A stretch of 64,000 nt of DNA from Epiperipatus broadwayi (lineage: Eukaryota > Onychophora > Udeonychophora > Euonychophora > Peripatidae). The stretch's first letter is position 1. The number at the start of each line of letters is the position of its first letter. Position numbers and translations under genes: made by a program. The stretch spans positions 5,544,834 to 5,608,833 of the forward strand of contig JAQFVV010006270.1 of the NCBI GenBank assembly GCA_028023455.1. The letters run 5' to 3'. Shown here one piece after another: positions 1 to 12,300 of this stretch. The notes beneath the pieces are model-generated. The model saw only the letters and a list, made by a program, of their open reading frames with translations, ran no database searches and was not told where the DNA came from.

Positions 1-181
1 CTGAAGGTAGTTTTGGTTTAATTATATTATTAATTAATAATAAATGTGTAAATTAAAATAGTTGTATGATTGTCTATCAAATGGATAGATAAATGGTTAG
101 ATATATAATTGATGTTTCTTTTAATGTATTATATAGAAAAATAATGCCTTCATAACAAATTAATAAAATTATTTATTTAAG

Positions 182-318
182 GGTGGAAAACGAACAGTGA
201 ATAAAGATGAATTAAAGCCGACCACTCAAGCCTTGGAGAAAGCACATACTATTTGTCGTGAAAGCAAAGGTGCTTCTGAATTAATATTAGAAGTTAATAC
301 ACTGCATCAGTGTATAAG
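182..318 (+). CDS. NELFCD: NELF-C/D exon (first in window)
   Basis: This exon is 137 nt long: 45 codons plus two bases of a split Arg codon. It starts after a TTTATTTAAG acceptor at 179-181 and ends at an AG|GTATGT donor. It encodes [12 protein letters not shown] near the start and HQCI at the end, the family's helical segment before the FPVVA motif. A GTG at 197 lies in frame but is an internal Val codon, not a start. The reading frame continues past 318 into the intron for about 20 codons, so the boundary is set by the donor and by phase match to the next exon. Confidence 0.93.
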
Positions 319-3300
319 GTATGTACTGAAAAACTGTATAATACTGCATAACACCACAAATAGAATAAATATATCACAATAAAGATATTAATAAAATGAC
401 AAAATTTATATAAAGTTACTAATCAAATCGATCTTCTCAAATGAAAAACAATTAATAAAACCTACATGTAGCTATCTATACCTTAATATAAATGTTAATA
501 ACACCAATCTAGTGAGGATTTTCTTTGATGTTAATGGTGAGTTGTGATTTGTTCAATAGGTAAACCCATGATTGTGAAGAAAAATTTGTACATTTTTTTT
601 CATTTTATTAGTATTTTTATTGCTATATGTTTTGTTCTACTTTTGAAAAGTCATATATATTTTTAATGGTAAATATTATTTTTAGCAGGCCGAAACATAT
701 GTGCTCTAACAGAATAAAATTTCAAACTTTTTTTTTTTCGAATTTTGTTACTTTTTCTTTTTTATAGTTGTAAAGTTAGTACTTTGACAAAGTAATTGTA
801 CGTGCGCCATCTGGTGTTTGAAATCCATTCAGAGAACTCATGTTAGAACTGCATTACTTCACACTTAACTTCAATAAGGCTATGGCAGGCATAAATTGTG
901 TAACACTTATCATGCCAGTAAATGAAATATTAGATCTTTCGGATGTTTGCGCAGAATCTTGGCGTTCATGGCGTTAACTCCAGAATTGGCAGTAAGGTAG
1001 TCAGCAAAGAGACAGCTGCTAAAGAATAATGTCCTATGTCAGCATTGCGATGAACACTGTTCACTGGCGAGATATACTGAAGATGCAGATGGTGTTAGAT
1101 GGCAATACAGATTATATCAATGCATGTGAAATGTAAGCCAAAATGGCAATTTGGTACCAAAATGCCTTATTTTCGTTTTATCTGTAGGAATTTTTATTCA
1201 GGACTCTATTCAATAGAGCCACCATTTTTTTTTTTTTTTTAAGTGTCATAGCATCGGCCGGGATGCGAACCCGCAACCCGGGCAACTGCCTGCAAGTGCA
1301 AGACAGTCGCACTGACCTCTCGACCACCAATGCAAGACTAGGGTCACCATTTTTATGGAATTTATTATATATATTGCTGAGAACTATGCATTGTAGTTCG
1401 AAATTATTCCGCCAGAGCGCGTATGTTTCGGTTTTCTAAAGGTAATGTTTACCTTTTTAATAATCAACTTGAAAAATGACTATTGCAAATTATTTATTAA
1501 TATTGTATATGAAATGCATATTTACTATGGTAAGTATATATGTGTCTATATGTATATTTCTGTAATTTAAAAAACAGTTATTAAAATTTTTGAATTTTAC
1601 TATTAACTCACCCGAGTGTATAATTATAGATATTTTGCAATTATTAATGTATATATATATATTCAATTCTCAGGTCAGAATCAGATTAGTGAAACATCTA
1701 ATCATTGCCAGTGCTAATTTGCCATTGTTTGTCATTCTTATTTAAAATTTGGAGCTATATCATACATTCGGTTATATTGTTTATTATCAAAAATATATGT
1801 ATATAATTATCTATATATAATATTTGGGGGGAATCAATTATTAAACTTTTATCGATTTCTACAGAAGCATAATAAGTGACATTTCTTAAAATAGATTGAT
1901 AAGGCTTGTAATAATCAAAAAATGTTGTCAAATTTTTATAAAAAAAATTATGCAGATCACTACGAAAGTTGTTTTGGATATCTTGATAATTGAAGAAAAA
2001 TAGAGCTATAGTAAAAAAAATCTTTTAAAACTGGGACTGTTATAAATGGATTGCACTTATTTTCAGAATTTTAATATAATCAAATTGTAACATTCTTTAA
2101 AATTTTAATGTGTTTTATTACTTAAAAAAATATAAAAAATAACACGTTCACTATGTATACATTAGCTTCACATGCGCCCTACATCATCCTTAGTTATATA
2201 TGCTTTTCTTTTAATAATTATGTATGTGCATAAAGCAGTGGGATTTTTTATAATAGAAAGTGAAAGAAACAATATTGGGATTGGTGATATATCGGATAGA
2301 GTGGTGAAATTAGTTATTCGACTTAATGGAAGATACCAATCAAAATTTATGCCCCAACTCATCGTGATGAAGAAGTTGAGGATTTTTATATGGTTGTACG
2401 AAATACTTTTGATCAGATCAAAAAATATTATAAAATTGTCATGAGAGACTTTAATACTAGAAAGTTGAATGATATGGGTAAACTTGGTTATAAGAGAGGA
2501 CATAAACTACTTGGGAAGTTTGCAGAAAAACAAAAATTGTATATTATGAATTCTTTCTTTGAGAAAAATGAAAGCATTTAAATGGAAGTATAGCAGAATT
2601 GAATTGTATTTAGTCTTAACAGAAAGTACGTATTTCAAGATTGCAACGTTCTTCAAAGATTCTACATGATTTATTAGTGTTAATGCAAAATTAGAGAGAT
2701 GAAAACCTATAAGAATGAGTGTATTAAATGTTAATATTTCTAATCTTTAGAAATGCTTTGAAGAATCTAAATTATAATTTGCTAATCATTTTAAGACATT
2801 AGCAGATCTCAAAGATGGTTCATCGTGACTGACATCAATAAGAACATAACTGATATTCTCTCAGATTTACATTAAAGGTAACTAATACACAGAAAAAAGA
2901 CAGCAATTCGCAATAAATTTTCAAGGACAATGTGTGAAGAAAAAAAGGAATATGAAAAATTTTAAAAATGATCCATTAAAAAAAATTGAATATTTAGAGT
3001 TTAGTAAAATGGTACAAAAAATAATTTAGTAACAGTATAAGAAAATGTAATTCTGAATTGTCAAGGAAAGCTATATAAGAGAATAAAAGTTTCAAAAGTA
3101 TAACACAGCATCTTAGTGTTAGAAATAATGTTTTTTTCCAGCAATAAGAAGGAAAGAAAAAAAGAATGGTATCATGAAATATTTGAAAGAGTTCTATAAA
3201 AAATTATATAGTAATAAATAATATGAAAACAAAGTATCACTTACAATTGCTATATCTTCTGAATTGCTAAGTATATTAAAATGAAGAGCTTCAGAAATGC

Positions 3301-6300
3301 AATTAAATGTATGAAGAAGAGAAATGTTCCAGGAAATGATGGCATTCTTATTGATATTTTAAAAAAAATCCAGTAAAGAAATAGAAAAGTTGTTGATCAA
3401 TTTTTATATACTGAATGTCTAAATGTTAGGTTCTTGGAAGAAGGTAATAATAATGATATTTAAAAAAGATAAAGTACAGATCCATCTATCTTCTACCAAT
3501 TCTATGCTTACGAGATAATTACAATTCATCTATAGTAAAATTTGGACATAAACCAACCCACCCACCCCCCCAAAAAAAAACAAGCTGGAATTACATATGT
3601 TTCGACCAATGTCGTCCAAGTATTGAGAGAAGTTATCAAAAGGACCAGTGAATATGAATTCCCATTATACTTTGAATTTATAGTTTCTACTAGCATTTCT
3701 AGCATGATTAAAGTTTTAATCTATAAAGATGTAGTCCTGAAGTATTCTCATATCTGAAGAATATTTATCAAAATGCAACCACAGTGATTAGATCCGTGGT
3801 AATACTAAGATTAACATTAGAAAGGGTGTGTGACAATGATTCTATATCTCTAAAACCTTTTACAGCAGATTTATAAAAAATATTTTGTGAATTAAAATGG
3901 GAGATCTAAAAAATGAAAATACATGGAGATTATTCAAGTCATCTAGTAAATATGTGATTGTTTTTGCAAACAATGCTTCAGGAAATGTTGCAAGAGTTAT
4001 CAGATGACAGTAGAATGAACTAAAGATAAATGCTAAAAAGACTAAAATAATGTTCAATAGATGATCAAAAAAATGTGAAATTAATCATGGAATTAAATTT
4101 TGATGAAAAGCTTTTGATAGAAATATACCTTAGCATTAAAAGAAAATATGCTTGTGTGTTTGAAAAGGATTTTTTAATATATGGATTAAGACTTGGACAT
4201 TTAATAGAAGAACAAAATTGAGAATCAAAAAAGTATAGAGTAACAGGAAGAGCTCAAAATCAAAACATATGAGTAACTGAAAGAATTGACTGAAATAGAC
4301 ATATTGCTAAAAAAGATGATAAATGATGAATAGTTGAAGCTTTAAATTTGATTCTAAGATATTTAAAAGACCTAGAAAGAAGCCATATGTTTGGTGGATG
4401 GTTGAGATAAGGAAATTTTCTGGTGTGATGTGGAGAAGTTATGAATCAAAGAAAAACTTTGAGAGACCTTTATTCTATAGTAGATCGATAATGGTTAAAA
4501 ATTGTAGTATTGATGAACCAATTAATTAATCATCATTTTCGTCATTTCCAAATCAATTCTTTTATATATAAAATGCACTTTCACATAGTGCAAAGTGAAA
4601 AATCAATGTTTCACAATTTATGCAAGAACTATGTATTAGCTATCTTAAAATATTAAAAATGTATGTTCTAAGATTTTGTAAAACTTAGCATTGTGCTTAG
4701 AAAATATTTTATTATACAAAGTACTGCCATCAAATTTGGAAAGGATAAAAGGGAAGAATAAAATGTGTGTGTTTTCAACATAACCTGAAGAAATATTAAT
4801 GCATACGATCGTGTATAAAATATTAATGAATATGATCGTGTATGGTGCCTTGAGATGTATTGTAAAATATATTTACGATTTTTTTTTTTTAACATGATTG
4901 CCTACGATGCTCAGACACTGAAAAATTGTTGCTAGCATGTTATAAAATATATTAATTTTACAAAGTTTAATGTTTTTTTTTTTGTTTGCTTGTTTATATT
5001 TTTTATCAAATAGCATATATAGTTGTGGATTTTGATACAACACAGTTCATGGCTTCACTGTATATGGTAACATGTGCATATATATTTAAATATATTGCAA
5101 TTTGATCTATAATCATCAAACTCTGCGTTCATATTTTTGACAACGTTCACTTTAGATAAACACATTAATGGTTATTACTAATCATTTATTTATTGGATTG
5201 GCCAACTGAAGAGTGCTGGTTTAGCATGAAATGCATCTTGGAGTCATTTATCTTTTTAGATGTCTTTTCTCTTATTTTTCAAAAATGGGAAGTGGAATGA
5301 AACTTTTAAGTATATTTAAATTATTTTACAGCATTAAAACATGTATAATCTTGCAACATGATAATACGTAAACCTTTGTATCAATTTATTTTTATTGTTA
5401 TATAATATTCCATTTAAATATGAAAATAACACTAAATGAAATAATATATTTTCAATTAGTTTTAATTGTTGTGAAATATCAGAAAATGTCTAAATTTCAA
5501 AAATATTCTATTAATTTTTGTTTATATATTACAGTGTACCTCTTTATATCTTATACTGCAATCTTGCTTACAGGTTTCCTGTTGTTGCTCTTGGAGTGTT
5601 AAGATGGGTAGATTACACTGTTTCAGAAAAAAGTTACTTCAAACTAAACACAGACCACACCCCTCTTCATTTAGCATTATTAGATGAGGTAAGTTTGGAT
5701 CGATTTACAATTCATGAAGAAATATGAAAAGTTGTTCAACATTTACAGCTTTTTTTTTTGGATCGGTAAAATATAAGTAAACATATTTTAATTAATGTTA
5801 TTTATCTAAAATATCTATTATGATTCAAAAATTGATATTAAAAAGGCAAGTATAGAGTTCTTTATCTTTTGAGTCTAATCATCTAGCAAAACAGGCAGTC
5901 TTTATTAAATACATACAATCACAATTCAGATTGATAATTAATCTTTGTATATCCAGTGTTTTTAATCCTCCTAATACAAACTGTTCTCATTCTTTTTTCC
6001 AGACCTTCTTCAATATTCATTTCAGATTTTAATTCACCGAGAATACATGGCTAAGAATAAACTAGTTTAGCAACTTTTTAAATAGTTGGCGTTAAGTAAT
6101 ATGCACATATGTGTAACACCAGTTTTAATCTGAATATTCTATATAAGCAGATGAGAATAGAGACAATACTTAATCGATGTTTTGTTTAGCATAAAAATGG
6201 TACACCATTTCCTGCTGACCTACTAATATGGTTAAGTTCTTTTTTATAGCTAATTTAACAAAAGCTTACCATTTTTAAAATCCACATTTCCATAAATTGA

Positions 6301-9300
6301 AACTTTCAATTCCCAAGATGGAATTTAAAAAAAAAAAACGCTGACTTTTGACCACATAATGGATACTTTGAAAGAAATATTAATAGAAATTCCATCTCTT
6401 GCTGTAAAAGATTTAACAAACTCATAACAATGTAGCTACTATGGATCAATTTTGTTTTCATCTATCCACATTCAAAAGAATTTTCCAAGTAAACTAACGT
6501 TAACTTCCAACCTTGCTTATAAAAAGAATTCTTCATGAAAGTGATGAAATTTTTTAAAAACAAAGAAAACATTAATTTCCTTGATAACGTTTTCATCGAT
6601 AAAAAAATTCAAATGATTCTAAATAATAATCATATAACATCATCTACATCATTGATTTTTAAAAAACAGAAACTGTGAACTTTATCTCCATTGATGACAT
6701 CCTTTTCAGAAATAATGTGGTTTTTGGAAATCTTATTCAAAGACTGGAATTTGATGCCACTTAGTAGTAATGTTATCAGATTTTAGTCTAATTTATTTTT
6801 TCTAATCCTATTTGGAAACAACCTTCTTTGAAATATGATGCCGAAATACTGTGCTGCTATTTGGCAAAAAAAGGTGCTTATAACCCCAAATTTTTGGATG
6901 ATAATTATTTAACATGCTCTGCTCCATTCTTTCAAATATCAGTAGATAAGTTGCCTAAGCATTGAAATTGCCATGGTCTTTTTTCTAAATGTTCATCCAT
7001 GTAATCTTTTAAATAACTAAAGAATTATGGCAAAAGAAATACGCTTCATGTAAGTCCCAATCAATTTTTTTTCCAGATACTTAATAAAACCAATTGATTT
7101 AATTTTCCTAGACATAATTAGACTCTCTTTAGTAGGTTTACAACTACTGCATTTTCTGTGCTTACGTGTTTCAGAAATATAATTAAACCGTTTCTGACAT
7201 GTAGTAGCTAGTGCAAACCTGAATTATAAAATTAAAGCCTTCTTACCATACGCATATAATAAGTAGAAATAAATAATTTAATGAAAGTCATTAGTGAATT
7301 CAACTACTTGGAATGTCTACAATTTCTTATAAAAATAAAAAAAAAAATAAAAGCTTGTTTAGAGTTATAGCATGCTCTTAAGTTTACATATTGGTAAATG
7401 CAAGCTATATATGTCATGTGACATCTGACTTTTTATTATTACTATTATTATTTTGCTGTTGGGGCTTTGGCTAAATTAAATGGCTAAGCCTATTAATATA
7501 TGGAGTATCTGAATTAAGTTCAGGCCCATATAATTTTTTCAGATGGAGAGCTGTCTAAAGGTTTAGATCTTTTTCTTGAGAAATATATTTTAGGTAAATG
7601 CTTAGCTTGAGTTGGTTTTTTGAATCTAGTGTCCCAACTCCTCACTTTGGGGATGGGGACAATCTAAGATAAAGATGATTTGAATGCCTTCTCTTGTAGT
7701 AGCATTTATCATAATAAAAAAATAAAAGCTTGTTTAGAGTTATAGCATGCTCTTAAGTTTACATATTATGCAAGCTATATATAAGTCATGTGACATCTGA
7801 CTTTTTATTATTACTTTTATAAATGATTGTGAGAAAAAAAAATCTATATGCTAATTGTAGGGCTAATTGCTATCTCGCTATTAATGGGATTTAACTTCTT
7901 TTCTAGAATTGAAGCTGAACAAAAATATTTATATTAATGATGGATTACAGCTCTTTAGATTAACACAATATACATAAGATTATTTTATGACATTTTAGAA
8001 TGAAATGGATTCATTTTTCTGTTTAACCTGCTGATGACAGAATGAGTCATTGAAGCTTCAGTGATATATAGATGAATGGATGGACAGTAGATATATACCA
8101 TGGGTTTATGATTAGGATAGAGGACTTAAGTAGTGTATATCATTGTTGAATATTTTAAGCATTGTTTTTTTTATTTTAATTGACAAGGTATACGCACATG
8201 TATATGGCGCAGTTTTTTTTTTATTGGAAAAACATCACTATATGTACTTATAAGAGAGTTACCTAATCTAATTATAGGCAATTCTAATTTATTAAGTTGT
8301 TAGCGCCACAACTTTTTTTGCACAACTCAAATTACGAATAAGTTGAAAAAAATTATAAATCTTTATAGCTGCAATGAATTAAAATGCACCTTCTTAAAAT
8401 AATCATATTTACAGACTGTTAACATATTGAAAATGTTTTATAAAGACTATTTTTTTAAATAAAATTAAAAAAGAAACATGTTATTTAAGTATTATATAGC
8501 TAATGGTATTCAAGATAATTAATGCCTTTAATTACACTGGAATTAATATTTTTAAAAAATATGGGGGGTGAGGTGCTTTGTTTTTGTTTTGTTTTTTAAT
8601 GTGCAGTTAAATTCTTATTCAATTTTGAAAGCAGTTAATTTAATTTTCTGCAAAGACATGAAAAATGTCCTTTCTTTCTAAAAAGTAAGCCAAATAAGTA
8701 AAATTCGTTGATAAATGGTATTCTTTCTTTTCTCTCCTTTTTCCTACTGTTAAATCAGATTATTATTCAACTCTAAATGTTTTTTCATAATTGCTGTGTA
8801 TATAATTTACTTAAATATTGTAGCTATAAAAGCAATAGTTTTTATAGTTATAACATTTCTTTTATTATAAAGATATAGCATAATGAAAAATATTTTTTCT
8901 TTACATTTATGCCATAATTTGTTATGTATAAGCCAGGTGTTGTTTATATAAGTATGTATTTACGAATATTAGGCTTCCACATGTAGAAAACTGCCCATCT
9001 TTAATAATTAAATAAATTTCATATTAAATCATTTGAAATTTTTATTAGCTATTTTTATTATATAATAGATGTTCTCGATAAAGACAAATTTGTCTTTTTT
9101 TAAATTTAGATAGATCCTGTAACTATAAAAGAAATTGATTAAACCGAAAAAAATTATAAAATTAAAATGGACTGTCAGTGTCCATTAGACAACAATAAGA
9201 CAGCCAATTCAATAAGTCTACTCCAGGGGTGGCCACCTTTTTGAAAGCAGGTGTAGAGTAAAAAATTTTAACAAGCAATGCAGATGCAGAGAAGAACCAT

Positions 9301-12300
9301 GTTATCAAAATGGAGGATGGCGTGATGTAATCTTTTTTTTTTGTAATTTTTTTTTTTTTCTAGATTCAATTTACAAACAATATGTATTTACCCTTGGAAA
9401 GATGGTTCGAATTTGGTATTGGGACCCTGGTTCGAATTCCATAGAATCATTTTTTTTAATTTAAAAATCTAATTTTAAAATATTGGTTTAATAATTATTT
9501 TACTCAATTAAGAATTGAATTTTCCAAAAAAAATGTATAAAATCATAACTATAAAATTGAATTTTTGAACACAAATTCGTAAAAAGTCTATTCATATCAT
9601 TTCTTTTGTAAATGTATATGTTTTATATTTTTTAAATCAAAATGTCTATGTTTTTTTCTTTTCTCAAATGTTACCATTTTATTATTAAATTTTTTCATAT
9701 TATAAAATATCATTGTAGGAGTCTAAGGGGATGTAATTAGTTTTTAAGTAAATGTTTGTCAATCAAATTCATTTCTTTGATGTTATTTATTATTTACTCT
9801 TACACCCCCACCCCACTGGATCTCTCTTCGTCAACTGTAATAAAAAACATTTTTCTCTTATTTCTTTCTTTCTTCCATAATTTTTTTACTTTTTCCTAAA
9901 ATTTCTTTTCATTTTAAGAAATATCAATTAATAGACAATACCTTCGGTTCTTGGGCTCATTACAATCATGAATATAATTATTAAAAACAGGTTTGTGTTT
10001 CGCAGAATGACAGTTTTACTATCTCTTAATAATTCATATTGGTTGATAGTAAATAATTTTAATAAAATTAAAAATTTATCCACTTATTTTTCAACTAATA
10101 AAAAAAAAAAATTCTTAAGAGATTCAAACTAGGGTTCTAATACCAAGTTCCAATTGGAAAGATTGTTAGAAACCGAGAGGATAAAATAACAAACATAATT
10201 AAAGTGAATTATTATAATGTAATATAATAACCATTATAATACATATAATTCTAAATAATATTTACTTCATTTTCCTTTACTTATTATAATCATTATAAAC
10301 GAGTGTTAAGAAAAGGTAAAATAATTTGAATTTAAAATTTATATTGCTCTCAGCATGATTTTGGACGAACATTGACAGAATCATAGGGCTGTCTTATTTC
10401 GCAGTTGAAAAGTTACACCAATGAATGTTCTTCATTATGTAAATGAGACATTTAAATATTCTATTTTTTGACAATGGAACAAAGGATTCTTTTTTATTAA
10501 TTACATATGGATCTTTTAATTATAAATTTATTTAAACGCACATTGATTACGTAAGTAATATTTACTAAGGCTGTAACCTCAAAAATGTGCGCATAAAAAT
10601 GCGATAGTAGGGACCTCTACAGGTCTTAACCACAAACATAAACTTGTGGTTAAGACCTGTAGAGGTCCCTACTATCGCATTTTTACGCGCACATTCTTGA
10701 GGTTACAGCCTTAGTAAATATTACATTTGGATCTTTTGCAATTACCCAACCTTCCTTGTATTTTCATTTTTTATCATATTAATAGACAGGGCATGAGCAC
10801 AGACTTTCACATGACCCACCGTTCTCCACACTATCTCATAACACTGATACACCTGAACACACATATGTCGAAAAGATAAATAATCACCAATATACGTATT
10901 TCATGCTAAACCAGCAATCATCAGTTGGTCCAGATTACTATCTCCACACACATATGCTACGTATATTGGTGATTATTTATGTTTTTGACATATGTGTGTT
11001 CAGGTGTATCAGTGTTATGAGATAGTGTGGAGAGCGGTGGGTCATGTGAAAGTCTGTGCTCATACCCTGTCTATTACATATGTAGACACAGGTACATATA
11101 AGCCTATGTATTTCATCTATCATATTAATGTATTTATTTAATAATAATTAGATTATTAAAATATAATAATTGTTTATTTATGAAATTGTAATATAATTAC
11201 ATAAATAAACTATTATCTGTTAATAGGTACATGTTAATGAGAAGTTTGAGACTATATTTCTTTACACATCTTAAAATCCTTTCAATATTATATTTTTTGT
11301 TACATTGCGATTACACAAAAGACATACAGCATGCTCCTTTATTTCAAAAAAATATTCTTCTTGGAAGTTGTAAAAAACGAGGCCCTTCTCTTGATCCTGC
11401 TTCAAACATGTCGGTGTTCTTTTTTTAAATGTTATAAACAAATAATTTTTATCAAAAAATAAAAAGCATAAATTCACAAAATATTAGCAACATCTATTAG
11501 ACAGACAAAGTATGCAATTCAAGCCATTAATCTCGACTGACTTACAGAACAACAAATTCTCAACATATCTACAGATAATGTTGGGCAAGCAACAGATTAA
11601 TAAGATGAGACATCTGGAAAAATAGCTAGTTATGGCAAGATCAATAATTGATTTACAGTAATATTAATGTTTTTACATTTTTGTTATTATAAAATTATTA
11701 TTATTAGTTTTTTTAATTATCTTTACACATTTTAAAAAAAAGTTGAGAAATAATGTTTAAAATATACTTTTTAGATAACTAAATACCAATATTCTAGTGA
11801 TGGAATTGATGAGTTTCAGATTCTTATGGAAGAAATACGAATTTACATTTAAGCATATTTTACTCTCATTGTTTAACTTTTGCTTTAAAGTGTGTATGGG
11901 GGGTCAAAATTTTAATTTCAGCATAAATATTTAAAACTAAAACAAGTTTACAGCTTTTTTTTTTACTTTCAGAGTTCTGTATTCTTGAGACTTGCAATTA
12001 AGAATTAAATGAATTTGTAATAAGAATTAAAACACAATAATTATGTAATATTGTGGAAGGATATAAAAATCTTAATATTATTAATTATTAAAATAATTGT
12101 ATTTTTGTATTGCTAATATTTGTATTTTTTTTTTCTCATGCATGGCCGGGAAGCGAACCGCAAACCCGGGACAACTGCTTGTAAGGCAGCTGTGCTGACC
12201 ACTCGGTCACCAACGCTTGACTTTAATTACCAAACATCACTTTTAACAAACAAAAATTACAAATCTTGTAGTAATAAGAATCTATTACTTTTTATCTTGT

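Larger units (their letters stand above)
319..5573 (+). other. NELFCD intron, 5.3 kb, with Merlin-like element and RTE LINE
   Basis: This is a GT-AG intron. It holds a Merlin-like DNA transposon (690-1431) carrying a SINE, and a decayed RTE LINE (about 2200-4520). A 40-bp motif at 5195-5235 is shared in inverted form with the spacer of the fold-back element near 10.9 kb. I saw nothing convincing in the remaining AT-rich sequence. Confidence 0.85.

Noticed and set aside
1245-1330. tRNA gene on the - strand
   Set aside because: The box B is good, but the sequence has an A tail, flanking duplications and two relatives in the window, so it is a SINE.
9223-9300. Second hAT MITE
   Set aside because: CAGGGGTGGCCACCTTTTT looks like a hAT end, but no opposite end or 8-bp duplication was found. 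At most it is a truncated fragment.
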